Source: F22 sp963675625 (GTDB lineage Bacteria > Bacteroidota > Bacteroidia > Bacteroidales > Bacteroidaceae). From it: a stretch of DNA of 64,000 bases. Below the pieces are notes generated by a model. The model did not search any database. It was not told the origin of the DNA and saw only the letters and a list, made by a program, of their open reading frames with translations. The stretch covers positions 992,001 through 1,056,000 of the forward strand of contig OY776497.1 in the NCBI GenBank assembly GCA_963675625.1, read 5' to 3'. Positions 1 to 9,399 of the stretch are shown here, in pieces (within the stretch, counting starts at the first letter, position 1; each line of letters opens with the position of its first letter). Both the position numbers and the translations under genes were made by a program.

Positions 1-2160
1 GCTCAAATCTCGCGCACCAATTAAGCTAAATTGTAGGGTACGTGGAATAGGTGTCGCTGTAAGGGTCAAAGTATCCACATTGACACGCATTTGTTTCAAT
101 TTTTCTTTTTGTCCAGCTCCGAAACGTTGTTCTTCATCAATAACAAGCAATCCTAAGTCTTTGAACTGCACATTTTTGTTTAAAAGTTGGTGTGTACCTA
201 TTACTATTTGGATTTCTCCCTCTTTTAATCCTGTAAGCACATCTGTTCGTTGCTTAGCTGAACGCGCACGACTCAGATAATCAACTCGACATGGGAGTCC
301 CTCCAAACGCTTCTTAAAACTCTGATAATGCTGATATGCCAAGACGGTCGTTGGAACTAAGATTGCAACTTGTTTATCATCGGCTACCGCTTTAAATGCT
401 GCACGAATAGCAATCTCTGTCTTACCGAATCCGACATCACCACAGACCAATCTATCCATAGGTAAAGAACGCTCCATATCACGTTTAACGTCTTGAGTAG
501 TTTTTAATTGGTCGGGGGTGTCCTCATAACGAAAACTAGCTTCTAGCTCTTGTTGTAAAAAGCTATCACGACTAAAAGTATAGCCCACAGCTTTTCTTCT
601 TTGAGCATACAACTTTATGAGATCACGCGCTATATCTTTAAGCTTGGACTTTTTACGCTCTTTGAGTTTTTGCCAAGCCCCTGTACCAAGCTTACTTAAA
701 CGAGGTGGTTCTCCTTCTTTGCCTTTATATTTGGAGATTTTATGTAGCGAGTGAATGGATACAAAAACAGTATCGCCATTGGCATAAACCAATTTGATGG
801 CTTCTTGATAGCTATCTCCTTGAGGTAGACGTACTAGGCCAGCAAATCGACCGACTCCATGGTCTATATGCACCACAAAATCATTTAACTCAAACATAGT
901 CAGTTCTTTCAAACTAACAGCCGCCTTTCCGCGTTTGACTTGTTCGTTGCGTAAACTATATTTATGATATCGATCAAACATTTGATGATCGGTAAAATAA
1001 CAACACTTTAATGTCTCATCGACAAAACCGGCATGAATGGTTTTTGCAACAGAGTGGAAAGTAAATGTTTCCTCTCTATCTTCAAGAATGTTATGCAAGC
1101 GCTCATGCTGTTTCTCGCTATCACTACAGAGAAACAACTCGTAACCTTGGTCAAAATAATCTTGTAAGGTGTGCATAACCAACTCGAAGTTTTTATGAAA
1201 CATCGGCTGAGGAAGCACATCTACCATCACTTGACTAACAGCGGCTGGAGCTTGTGTACCAATAAAAAGCTGTTTAAAAGAGCTGAAAGAAGCAGTGACC
1301 TTTGTTGCAGACATTTGAGGAACTTCCATAGAAGAAATTGTATCAACAACATACTGCATATCATACGTACAGCACAAACACTCTGCATCTAATAAATCGA
1401 ATAAGGTCTGTGTCACTTCTGTCTGATTGACAAGACTTGGTACTATGTTAATCTTCTCTAGCATTTCTACTGATAATTGAGTATCAATAGCAAAAGTACG
1501 AATAGAATCAATATCGTCGCCGAAAAAATCGACACGATAAGGCATATCATGTGAATAAGAGAAAATATCTAAAATAGATCCCCGAAGTGCTACTTGACCA
1601 GGGTGATATACATAGTCAACTCGCTCAAAGCCAATCTCTACTAAATGATTCACGGCTTTCTGAGGAGCAATGTTTTGACCTTTCGCTAACGCTAACGAAT
1701 AATTGTCAAGCTGCTTGCGACTTACTACAGGTTCGGCCAATGCCTCGGGATGTGTGACAATAACCACAGGGCGCTCTTGTTGCAAAGCAGAAAGCACTTC
1801 GGTGCGTAATATAATTTGCGTGTCATCTAATTGACCATCTCGCATAGAACGACGATAAGAGATAGGCAAAAAGAGTACTTGATCAACATCAATCAATCTA
1901 GAGATATCATGATAAAAATAACCTGCTTGTTCCACATCATCAAGTACACAGAGTACTTGACGAGTTACACCGTACTTATACAGCATTGCAACCCAAAAAG
2001 CAGAAGAAGACTCCTTTAATCCTGCCAAATGAATGGAAGCTTGTGCATTATTTAATGCTGTTGTTAGCTCCTGAAAACGAGGATGCCCCTCAAAACGTTG
2101 AAGCAAATCGGGAAGTGAGTATGTATCCGATGCTTTCATTTCTGATTTATTTTGAACCAT
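1..2160 (-). CDS. mfd: Transcription-repair coupling factor Mfd (N-terminal 720 residues, cut by window edge)
   Basis: Mfd is an ATP-driven DNA translocase that removes stalled RNA polymerase from damaged template and recruits UvrA. Reading leftward from the ATG at 2158-2160 gives 720 uninterrupted codons up to the window edge; the family is about 1,100 residues, so the helicase C-terminal half is missing only because of the edge. Visible parts are a UvrB-like N-terminal module, the CarD-like RNA-polymerase-interaction domain (FVVHIDHGVGRF, near residue 427), the Walker A motif GDVGFGKTE (near 573) and the DEEQ box (near 672), ending after TATPIPRT. It is divergent from the GT2 gene at 2273. 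Family assignment is secure. Confidence 0.97.
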   Translation of the reverse strand, partial: MVQNKSEMKASDTYSLPDLLQRFEGHPRFQELTTALNNAQASIHLAGLKESSSAFWVAMLYKYGVTRQVLCVLDDVEQAGYFYHDISRLIDVDQVLFLPISYRRSMRDGQLDDTQIILRTEVLSALQQERPVVIVTHPEALAEPVVSRKQLDNYSLALAKGQNIAPQKAVNHLVEIGFERVDYVYHPGQVALRGSILDIFSYSHDMPYRVDFFGDDIDSIRTFAIDTQLSVEMLEKINIVPSLVNQTEVTQTLFDLLDAECLCCTYDMQYVVDTISSMEVPQMSATKVTASFSSFKQLFIGTQAPAAVSQVMVDVLPQPMFHKNFELVMHTLQDYFDQGYELFLCSDSEKQHERLHNILEDREETFTFHSVAKTIHAGFVDETLKCCYFTDHQMFDRYHKYSLRNEQVKRGKAAVSLKELTMFELNDFVVHIDHGVGRFAGLVRLPQGDSYQEAIKLVYANGDTVFVSIHSLHKISKYKGKEGEPPRLSKLGTGAWQKLKERKKSKLKDIARDLIKLYAQRRKAVGYTFSRDSFLQQELEASFRYEDTPDQLKTTQDVKRDMERSLPMDRLVCGDVGFGKTEIAIRAAFKAVADDKQVAILVPTTVLAYQHYQSFKKRLEGLPCRVDYLSRARSAKQRTDVLTGLKEGEIQIVIGTHQLLNKNVQFKDLGLLVIDEEQRFGAGQKEKLKQMRVNVDTLTLTATPIPRTLQFSLIGARDLS

Positions 2161-2167
2161 ATGCCTG

Positions 2168-2183
2168 CAAAAATACAAAAATA
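2168..2183 (-). promoter_or_regulatory. Tandem -7 promoter boxes for mfd
   Basis: On the minus strand the 8-mer TATTTTTG, matching the Bacteroidetes -7 consensus TAnnTTTG, occurs twice head to tail (2176-2183 and 2168-2175), 8-23 bp upstream of the mfd ATG. No clear TTTG -33 box is seen 19-21 bp upstream. If either is used, the mfd leader is extremely short. Confidence 0.45.
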
Positions 2184-2219
2184 CACTAACATAGATATGG
2201 ACTTACGGATAAAAACTCG

Positions 2220-2227
2220 TAACTTTG
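2220..2227 (+). promoter_or_regulatory. -7 promoter box for the GT2-pyrC-phosphoesterase unit
   Basis: TAACTTTG matches TAnnTTTG and lies 46 bp before the GT2 start. The expected -33 TTTG is not recognisable, so this is only moderately supported. Confidence 0.45.
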
Positions 2228-2272
2228 CGACATATACCACCATTTAAACTTTTTTAGATAAATAAGACGAGC

Positions 2273-3025
2273 ATGAGTAAGGCAAACAGTATAATCATCA
2301 TCCCAACGTACAATGAACGTGAAAATATAGCAGCCATTATATCAGCAATTTTCGATTTAGAAGATTGCTTTGATGTATTGGTTATAGATGATGGTTCACC
2401 AGATGGTACTGCTGATATTGTAAAACGTATCATGACGGATAAGGACTATAAAGATCGAGTATTCATCGTGGAACGTACAGCCAAACTAGGCTTAGGTACA
2501 GCTTATATTACTGGGTTTAAGTGGGCATTGACAAGAGACTATGAATACATCTTTGAGATGGATGCTGATTTCTCTCATAATCCAAGTGATTTACCACGTC
2601 TACTAAAAGCGTGTAAAGAAAGAGGAGCTGATGTGGCCATTGGGTCACGTTACGTAAGTGGAGTGAATGTGGTTAACTGGCCAATGAATCGCGTGTTGTT
2701 GTCTTATTTTGCTTCTAAGTATGTACGTATTATCACTGGATTACCAATTTGTGATACAACAGCTGGTTTTAAATGTTACTCTAGAAAAGTGCTCGAAAAA
2801 ATGGATTTAGATGCGATTCGATTTAAAGGGTATGCATTCCAAATTGAAATGAAATTTACGGCATATAAAATGGGCTTTAATGTAGTAGAAGTTCCTGTTA
2901 TTTTTATCAATCGTGAACACGGTGAAAGTAAAATGAATGGCAGTATTTTTGGCGAAGCAGTATGCGGAGTCATTAAACTCAAACTGCATAGCTTGTTTCA
3001 TAAATATCCGCAAAAAGAAGATTAG
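2273..3025 (+). CDS. Polyprenol-monophosphomannose synthase-like glycosyltransferase (GT2)
   Basis: This is a soluble GT-A fold glycosyltransferase of 250 residues, resembling dolichol/polyprenol-phosphate mannosyltransferase, which would load a sugar from a nucleotide donor onto a lipid phosphate at the inner membrane. Landmarks are IIPTYNERENI (residues 8-18), VIDDGSPDGT (37-46) and the DxD metal motif MDADFSHNP (96-104). There are no membrane segments, so it is the short single-domain type rather than the kind with a C-terminal GtrA region. It is 43 bp upstream of pyrC and probably co-transcribed. The exact donor sugar is inferred from family resemblance only. Confidence 0.88.
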   Translation: MSKANSIIIIPTYNERENIAAIISAIFDLEDCFDVLVIDDGSPDGTADIVKRIMTDKDYKDRVFIVERTAKLGLGTAYITGFKWALTRDYEYIFEMDADFSHNPSDLPRLLKACKERGADVAIGSRYVSGVNVVNWPMNRVLLSYFASKYVRIITGLPICDTTAGFKCYSRKVLEKMDLDAIRFKGYAFQIEMKFTAYKMGFNVVEVPVIFINREHGESKMNGSIFGEAVCGVIKLKLHSLFHKYPQKED

Positions 3026-3068
3026 CTGCACGCAATAAAATTTATAACCTCAAAGACAAATTTCTATC

Positions 3069-4427
3069 ATGCAGAATAAAAAAACTTATATTTCTAATGC
3101 AACTATAATCAATGAAGGAGAAACATTTAATGGTGGTGTATTAATTCAAGGCGACCGTATCCTCCATGTATATCATGGTGACGAACGTCCAGATGCGCAT
3201 ATCGACATGTCTATCAACGCCAAAGGTAATTATCTGTTGCCAGGAGTCATTGATGACCATGTACACTTTCGTGACCCTGGATTGACTCACAAAGCCAACA
3301 TGCGCAGCGAAAGCAAAGCTGCTATAGCAGGCGGAGTGACATCCATTATGGATATGCCCAATACTAAACCAAAGACTACAACTATTGAAGCATGGAATGA
3401 TAAAATGCAACTAGCTAGTGAAAAATGTCTAGCAAATTATTCATGCTACTTCGGAGCAAGCAGTGACAATTATGAATTGCTTGATAAACTAGACCCTAAA
3501 CGTTTTTGTGGCGTTAAATTATTTATGGGTGACAGTACAGGCAATATGGGTGTCTCTGAAAATTATATCTTTGAAAAGTTTTTTTGTTCAACAGACAAAA
3601 TTATTGCTGTCCATGCAGAAGACCAAGAAATCATTCGTGCCAATCTTTCTGCTTTTAGTGGAATAGATGACATCCCACTAGCTAAACATCCTGAAATCAG
3701 AAATGAATTAGCTTGCCACACAGCAACATCACAAGCCATTAAAATGGCAAAAAAATGCAACTCAAGACTGCACATTTTACATATCTCTACGGAAATGGAA
3801 ATGAAACTATTGGCTCACGAAATAGATTATACAATTCCGCTTGCTGAACGTAAAATAACCACTGAAGCTTGCATCCCTCATATACAATTTTCTCAACTAG
3901 ACTATATGGCACTGGGAGCGCTCATCAAAGTCAACCCTGCTATTAAAAAGAAAAAACATCGTGAAGCATTGCGCCTTGCTATAAAAGAAGATCGCATTGA
4001 TGTCATTGCTACCGATCACGCCCCTCATACATTGGAAGAAAAACGTGGTGGAGCCTTAAAAGCGATGTCTGGCATGCCGTCTATTCAATTTGGCCTCATC
4101 GCAATGCTTTCCTTGACATCTAAAAAGAAAAGTTTTAGCATGGAACAGGTTGTCGAAAAGATGTGCCACAATCCAGCCATTATTTATGGGGTAGAAGATC
4201 GAGGTTTTATTCGAGAAGGCTACAAAGCCGACTTGGTACTTGTTAGTCCTACAGATATGTACAAAGTGGAAGACAAAGATGTACTTAGCTCTTGTGGATG
4301 GACTCCTATGAAAAAAGTAAGAATGACATGGAAAGTTGAAAAAACATTTGTCAATGGGCGCCTTGTGTATAACAACGGGGAAATTGACGAATCGCTCATG
4401 GGCGAAGAGCTTTCCTTTAGCCGATAA
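3069..4427 (+). CDS. pyrC: Dihydroorotase
   Basis: It catalyses reversible cyclisation of N-carbamoyl-L-aspartate to dihydroorotate in pyrimidine synthesis. The 452-residue protein is an amidohydrolase: the metal-binding DHVHFRDPG begins at D63, a lysine lies in GVKLFMG (K150), VHAED is near 181, and ATDHAPHT carries the late catalytic Asp/His. A closing motif (FVNGRLVYNNGEI) forms the composite beta-sandwich end typical of this superfamily. It follows the GT2 gene by 43 bp, and the next gene starts 4 bp after its stop, so the three form one probable operon. Other pyr genes are not in the window. Confidence 0.93.
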   Translation: MQNKKTYISNATIINEGETFNGGVLIQGDRILHVYHGDERPDAHIDMSINAKGNYLLPGVIDDHVHFRDPGLTHKANMRSESKAAIAGGVTSIMDMPNTKPKTTTIEAWNDKMQLASEKCLANYSCYFGASSDNYELLDKLDPKRFCGVKLFMGDSTGNMGVSENYIFEKFFCSTDKIIAVHAEDQEIIRANLSAFSGIDDIPLAKHPEIRNELACHTATSQAIKMAKKCNSRLHILHISTEMEMKLLAHEIDYTIPLAERKITTEACIPHIQFSQLDYMALGALIKVNPAIKKKKHREALRLAIKEDRIDVIATDHAPHTLEEKRGGALKAMSGMPSIQFGLIAMLSLTSKKKSFSMEQVVEKMCHNPAIIYGVEDRGFIREGYKADLVLVSPTDMYKVEDKDVLSSCGWTPMKKVRMTWKVEKTFVNGRLVYNNGEIDESLMGEELSFSR

Positions 4428-4431
4428 AAGT

Positions 4432-5490
4432 ATGGCGCTTAAAATAGCTGCACTCTTTTTACTAATACTGATTACATTTCTCCCTATACTAAGTGCTCGT
4501 TTCTTTCTCTTTTGTTTACGATTTAGAAATTGGTTATTATATAAAGATCATTTTTCACAAGCGACTTATAGAACTCGTGAACAAAGAGCCCAAACGATTC
4601 GTAAAATAATGAATACGGGCTGGATACTTACAGGGATTCTTGGACTTTATTTATGGGGGTATTGTTATATCTTTGGACGTACAGATTGGGAAAATGTTTC
4701 AGTAACGTTTCAATCTAAAAATATCCCACCTGCTTTCGATGGCTACCGTATCGTACAAATTAGTGACATACATTTGGCGACATGGACATGGGACAACTTG
4801 GCTATAGCCGATCTTGTTTCTCACATTCAAAAAATCCATCCAGATCTGATTTTATTTACTGGTGACTTGGTTACGAATAAGGCCAATGAAGCTAGAACAT
4901 TTATTCCAGAACTATCTAAACTACACGCCCCAGATGGTGTATACTCAATTATAGGGAATCATGATAACGGTCCTTACTTTGGGATATCAACTATGTCAGA
5001 AGAGATTGAGAATGGAGCACAGTTAGCCCATTATGAATCCGAAATGGGGTGGCATCTTCTCCAAAATGAACATGTATTTCTGACTAAGACTAAGGCGAAT
5101 AAAACAGATTCGATAGCATTGATTGGTGTTAGTGATATGGCAAAATCATCATATATTGAACAGTATGCTAAATTGTATGCAGCAATGCAAGGTACTACTC
5201 CTTATTTTAGGATCTTAATGGCACATAACCCTGACCAATGGAGATACGAAGTCGTTCCTAAAACGGATATACCCATTACTCTCTCTGGACATACACATGC
5301 TTTTCAAATTAAAATAGCGGGGATGTCTCCAGCTGCTTTTAAATTTAAATATTGGGAAGGTACACATTATTCAAAGGACAGCACTCAAATGCTTCATGTA
5401 AATATTGGAGTAGGACAAATAGCAATACCCGTAAGAATAGGAAGTGCAAGACCAGAAATCACTATACTGGAACTAAAGAGAGAGAAATAG
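4432..5490 (+). CDS. Membrane-anchored metallophosphoesterase (YaeI/YkuE type)
   Basis: A calcineurin-like phosphoesterase of 352 residues. I place the start at the ATG at 4432, four bases after the pyrC stop, instead of the upstream in-frame ATG at 4336, which would overlap pyrC by 92 bp. Two hydrophobic N-terminal segments (about residues 4-25 and 60-80) anchor it, and the catalytic domain then shows the metal motifs DIH (D112/H114), GD near 145, GNHD near 176 and GHTH near 286. Relatives include enzymes acting on phospholipids or lipid A intermediates, but the substrate here is unknown. A bidirectional terminator follows directly. Confidence 0.87.
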   Translation: MALKIAALFLLILITFLPILSARFFLFCLRFRNWLLYKDHFSQATYRTREQRAQTIRKIMNTGWILTGILGLYLWGYCYIFGRTDWENVSVTFQSKNIPPAFDGYRIVQISDIHLATWTWDNLAIADLVSHIQKIHPDLILFTGDLVTNKANEARTFIPELSKLHAPDGVYSIIGNHDNGPYFGISTMSEEIENGAQLAHYESEMGWHLLQNEHVFLTKTKANKTDSIALIGVSDMAKSSYIEQYAKLYAAMQGTTPYFRILMAHNPDQWRYEVVPKTDIPITLSGHTHAFQIKIAGMSPAAFKFKYWEGTHYSKDSTQMLHVNIGVGQIAIPVRIGSARPEITILELKREK

Positions 5491-5494
5491 AAAA

Positions 5495-5530
5495 AGAGAC
5501 TGTATCAATGAAGATACAGCCTCTTTTTTT
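5495..5530. terminator. Bidirectional intrinsic terminator between convergent genes
   Basis: A hairpin (AGAG-CTGTATC / GATACAG-CTCT, one internal mismatch, 6-nt loop) is followed by TTTTTTT on the plus strand and by TTTTTCTATTT on the minus strand. It serves both the phosphoesterase unit and the end of the export operon (stop at 5555). Confidence 0.9.
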
Positions 5531-5554
5531 ATCAAAAACACAGACATGAAATAC

Positions 5555-6931
5555 TTATTCAAGACGCTGTCCGTTATAAAATCTCAAGATTTTTGTACGG
5601 AACAAATACGTGTATTTTGCTTGAAGTTGTTCTGAAATACTTTTCATTAGATTCAACTTCGATTCGTTAAATTCAACTGAATTAGCCTGTCCTTGCATAA
5701 ACTTCTTATTCATCACATCAAAGGCTTCTTGATTGGCCAATACAGCCTTCTTGGCACTACGATATTGCACTTGTGCAGCAACAGCATTATACCATGACTG
5801 TTGTATCTCTTTATACAAGGCTTTCTTTTGTGCTTCTAGTTCTAGTTTATATTGTTCTCTTTGAAGACGTGTAGATTTGATATTGTTATAGGTTTCAAAT
5901 CTATTAAAAATTGGCACACTCATTGAAACACCTATACTCTGAGAAAAGTTATCATCCATTTGCTGATTAAAAGTACGCGCTTCTAGACCTTTAATCTTAT
6001 TATAAGACGTAGATAGGTTCGCTCCCAAACTTAGACTTGGCAACAAAGCACTCTTAGCTATACGAATACTATGTTCACTACCTTTGACACGCAACTGCGA
6101 TGCACGCACTTCAGGACGAGATGCCAATGCATTGATATATACAACATCAATGGAAGGCAAATCTACATCTGCACCTACTGGTATATTACTAGGCACATCA
6201 AGCTGTAAATTATCTGGAGATGGCAATTCTAATAATTGAGACAATTCAAGCAATGCTAAATGCACATTATTCGATGCTTGTGCCATACTATATTCATCTT
6301 GAGCCACACGTGCTGCAGATTCTGAAACATTTGACTGTGCTACTTTGCCTACCTTATATAAGGTATTAAAACGTTCATATTGCTCTTTGGAAAGTGCAAG
6401 CTGTTGCTGAGACACCTTGTATAGCTCCTGATTATACAATACTTGTAGATATTGCTGAGCTATTTGAACGCTTATATCATCTTGTGCCTTTTCAAGATCA
6501 GCCAAAGAAGCCTCTAAATTGATTTTAGCCAATTTATACTGATTGCAGATTCTACCACCTGTAAATAAAGGAACGTTTGTAGAAACGCCAAAACTGGTAT
6601 TCTCGCTACGCATTGTAGTATAGCTGTTATCCACCGCTGAAACAGAACGTCCCCATGAATAATTGTGGCTAGCAGAACCATTCAAATTAGGTAGACGTGC
6701 CCACTTCTTGGTATGCACATCAACTTTAGAAAGCTTTGTGTCAACTTCTCGACTTTTAAGTGTTATATTGTGTGCTAATGCATAGTCGATACATTGACGA
6801 AGAGACCATGCTCCAGCTGGGACTCCATCGTCTGAAGCTGACACTTGTGGTGCTTCTTGTGCCATAATAGGCTGAGTAGCACACAAGCCAAATGATAATA
6901 GGCCTATTGTAAATAAAGAAATATACTTCAT
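5555..6931 (-). CDS. TolC-family outer membrane efflux protein
   Basis: This is the outer-membrane channel of the tripartite exporter encoded just upstream on the same strand. A signal peptide ends near MAQEAP (about residue 25), and two repeats of the OEP family follow, rich in amphipathic helix (for example around LAKINLEASLADLEKAQDDISVQIAQQ). I use the ATG at 6931 giving 458 residues; a TTG three codons further upstream is less likely. It starts 12 bp after the membrane-fusion-protein stop, and it is the last gene of the operon, ending at the bidirectional terminator. Confidence 0.92.
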   Translation of the reverse strand: MKYISLFTIGLLSFGLCATQPIMAQEAPQVSASDDGVPAGAWSLRQCIDYALAHNITLKSREVDTKLSKVDVHTKKWARLPNLNGSASHNYSWGRSVSAVDNSYTTMRSENTSFGVSTNVPLFTGGRICNQYKLAKINLEASLADLEKAQDDISVQIAQQYLQVLYNQELYKVSQQQLALSKEQYERFNTLYKVGKVAQSNVSESAARVAQDEYSMAQASNNVHLALLELSQLLELPSPDNLQLDVPSNIPVGADVDLPSIDVVYINALASRPEVRASQLRVKGSEHSIRIAKSALLPSLSLGANLSTSYNKIKGLEARTFNQQMDDNFSQSIGVSMSVPIFNRFETYNNIKSTRLQREQYKLELEAQKKALYKEIQQSWYNAVAAQVQYRSAKKAVLANQEAFDVMNKKFMQGQANSVEFNESKLNLMKSISEQLQAKYTYLFRTKILRFYNGQRLE

Positions 6932-6943
6932 AAGAATCAATTT

Positions 6944-8053
6944 TTATTTTTTAGCCATTTTAGGATCAAACACTTTACCTCTAAGTTGTTCATCTCCTTT
7001 TAGACCTGACAATATTTGAATATTCACACCATCTGTCATACCGACTTTAACTGGAATGCGTTCAAATGCTTGTGGTTCTTCTGAAGTAAGTTTATACACA
7101 AAAGTACTGTCACCTTTGAACTCGATAAGTCCTTCTGGAACGGTCAATGCGTTCTCAACCTTACGAAGTACGATCTCTGCATTGGCTGAATAACCTGAAC
7201 GAATGGTTACTGAATCTGGCACATGAATAGCTGCTTTGATTTCAAATTGTGTAGTACCATTATTGTCGACACCTTTTGGACTAATATACTCTAGACTAGC
7301 AGTAAATTTACCTCCTTGTACCGCACCAATTTTAAGAGACATAGGCATGCCTTCATGCAGACTTCCAACTTCTGTTTCATCTACATTACCCTTAAAAATA
7401 AGGTTGCTCATATCGGCAACTGAAGCAATGGTAGTTCCTTCGTTGAAAGTATTACTTAGAATAACTGAATTCCCTTCCTTGACTGGCACATCAAGTACTA
7501 AACCATCAATAGTACTACGAATATTAGTATTTGAGATATTTTTTGTTCGTTGGCTCACACCAGTACGAATAATTTCTAGGGCATCTTTTGCCGTTTGCAT
7601 CTCTTCTTCAGCTTGATTAAAAGATACTTCTGCCTTTTCGTACTCTTCTTTACTAATAAGCTTATCACTAAATAATTTCTTTGTACGGTTCCACTCACGT
7701 TGAGTTTGCGCCAAATTAATCTCAGCTAAACGCACACGACTTTGAGCACTGTTCAAATTATTCATCTCAGGAATGACCTTTACACGAGCGATAATCTCGC
7801 CTTTTTTGACATAGTCACCAGCTTCTTTATAAACTTTGTCAATAATACCAGAAATCTGTGGTTTAATCAAAATCTCATCACGAGGCTCAACACGTCCAGT
7901 TGCCACACTTGTGTTTTGTAAAGACTTACGTGCAGGTGATTCAATATTGTAAACGACTGGTTTGGGTTGACTGTTACTGTATAGAAACCAGAAAGTCCAA
8001 ACGAATATCAAGGCAACTACGACCAAGATAAAAATGCGAAAAAATTTTTTCAT
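6944..8053 (-). CDS. Periplasmic membrane fusion protein (HlyD/MacA family)
   Basis: The adaptor bridges the ABC permeases and the TolC-like channel. Its 369 residues begin with one membrane anchor (about residues 6-22), then a lipoyl/biotinyl half-motif around SGIIDKVYKEAGDYVKKGE, a coiled-coil hairpin (about 90-165), the second lipoyl half (DGLVLDVPVKEGNSV) and C-terminal beta-barrel regions ending in GLKGDEQLRGKVFDP. The arrangement is that of MacA. It is the fourth gene of the operon. The exported substrate cannot be deduced. Confidence 0.93.
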   Translation of the reverse strand: MKKFFRIFILVVVALIFVWTFWFLYSNSQPKPVVYNIESPARKSLQNTSVATGRVEPRDEILIKPQISGIIDKVYKEAGDYVKKGEIIARVKVIPEMNNLNSAQSRVRLAEINLAQTQREWNRTKKLFSDKLISKEEYEKAEVSFNQAEEEMQTAKDALEIIRTGVSQRTKNISNTNIRSTIDGLVLDVPVKEGNSVILSNTFNEGTTIASVADMSNLIFKGNVDETEVGSLHEGMPMSLKIGAVQGGKFTASLEYISPKGVDNNGTTQFEIKAAIHVPDSVTIRSGYSANAEIVLRKVENALTVPEGLIEFKGDSTFVYKLTSEEPQAFERIPVKVGMTDGVNIQILSGLKGDEQLRGKVFDPKMAKK

Positions 8054-8108
8054 TGTGGTTATAATAAATAGGGTTATACATTCAATTTTATTTCTTATCT
8101 CATTTTAT

Positions 8109-9368
8109 TTATTCATCACGAATAGCCTCAATAGGCTTAATAGCCATCGCACGATAGGCGGGGGCAAGACCTGCCCCTACTCCAAGTACAGCTAGGATAA
8201 ACAACGTACCCACTGCGGTCCAAAAACTTATTTGGAATGGAATTAATGTATTTTGAACTGAACTAATGGCAACTTGTGCAACTTGAAGTACCAAGACTGT
8301 TAAACACAGTCCAAACATTCCAGCAATAGCAGTAAGCACAATACTTTCGGCCATAATCTGACGCATTATAATTCGAGGCGTTGCCCCAATAGCCCGACGA
8401 ATACCGATTTCGGTAGTACGCTCCTTGACAGTGACCATCATGATATTACTTACCCCGATGATACCTGCTAATAAAGTACCAATGCCCACAAGTATTGTCA
8501 ACAAAGAAATACCGGTCATTACATTATCAACCATAGTAAACATAGCCTGTGCATTGAAATGCCTGATGGCCATCTCATCGTTAGGAGAAGCATTGTGATA
8601 GCGTAACAAAGATTGTGTAATGCTTTTTTCAAGATCTCCCATTAAATATCCTGGTTTGGCAACGACAGCATACATATCTACATCTTTTGCTAAATTGTAG
8701 ACCATTTGTACAGTCGATAACGGTATCGTTGCTCTTGCTCCAGCACGTCCACCACCAATGTTGATATTGCTTGATGTTTTAGCTGCAACGCCAACAATTT
8801 GGTAATAAACACCATCACACTCAACATATTTACCACATGGGTCAACACCATCATGAAATAAATCGGTATAGACATCATGACCTAAGACACAAACTTTACG
8901 ACTTTTTTCCTGGTCAATTTGGTTGATCCTGCGCCCAAATTTTAGCGCCATTTCTTCAACCTCGTCTGTATAAATAGGTTCAATTCCACGGATACTGCCG
9001 CGCTGTGAACTCTTTCCTTCATATTTAAATGTCGATCCATATCGACCAACAACTGGAGTAGCAAACTTAACTCCTTCACTTTTTTCTATTACCCCTATAT
9101 CATCGGTAGTAAGACGAATCTGCCTTCCTTCTGGGAAACCTTTATAGGCTATTGTTGTAGATTGAGCCCAAAATATAGAACTGTTTGTAGCAAAGCCTTT
9201 AAAATTTTGCCCCATTAATGCTTTTAGGCCTTCGCCTCCTCCTAATAAGGCAAGAAGCATAAAGATACCCCAAAACACACCAAAAGCAGTCAGTAAACTA
9301 CGGGTTTTATTGCGGGTGATGGTGATGAGAATCTCCTCCCACACATCAATATCGAATCGAATTTTCAT
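8109..9368 (-). CDS. MacB-type ABC transporter permease (second copy)
   Basis: A 419-residue permease with an N-terminal membrane segment (about 20-45), a large periplasmic MacB core domain and three C-terminal FtsX-type helices. The segment NIMMVTVKERTTEIGIRRAIGATPRIIMRQIMAES is the cytoplasmic FtsX signature. It resembles the neighbouring permease at 9400-10653 throughout, so the pair is either a tandem duplicate or a heterodimer. It has no ATPase domain of its own, unlike E. coli MacB; the ATPase is a separate gene at 10675. Confidence 0.92.
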   Translation of the reverse strand: MKIRFDIDVWEEILITITRNKTRSLLTAFGVFWGIFMLLALLGGGEGLKALMGQNFKGFATNSSIFWAQSTTIAYKGFPEGRQIRLTTDDIGVIEKSEGVKFATPVVGRYGSTFKYEGKSSQRGSIRGIEPIYTDEVEEMALKFGRRINQIDQEKSRKVCVLGHDVYTDLFHDGVDPCGKYVECDGVYYQIVGVAAKTSSNINIGGGRAGARATIPLSTVQMVYNLAKDVDMYAVVAKPGYLMGDLEKSITQSLLRYHNASPNDEMAIRHFNAQAMFTMVDNVMTGISLLTILVGIGTLLAGIIGVSNIMMVTVKERTTEIGIRRAIGATPRIIMRQIMAESIVLTAIAGMFGLCLTVLVLQVAQVAISSVQNTLIPFQISFWTAVGTLFILAVLGVGAGLAPAYRAMAIKPIEAIRDE

Positions 9369-9399
9369 ATTATCTTATTTTTCAAGATTCCTTATTTTG

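Noticed and set aside
80..2019. Several plus-strand frames of 60-75 codons over the first 2 kb
   Set aside because: They are opposite-strand shadows of mfd, whose minus-strand frame is continuous with all expected motifs.
4336..4431. Extended N-terminus of the metallophosphoesterase overlapping pyrC by 92 bp
   Set aside because: The ATG at 4432 directly follows the pyrC stop and begins with a normal membrane anchor; the extension is out-of-frame pyrC sequence.
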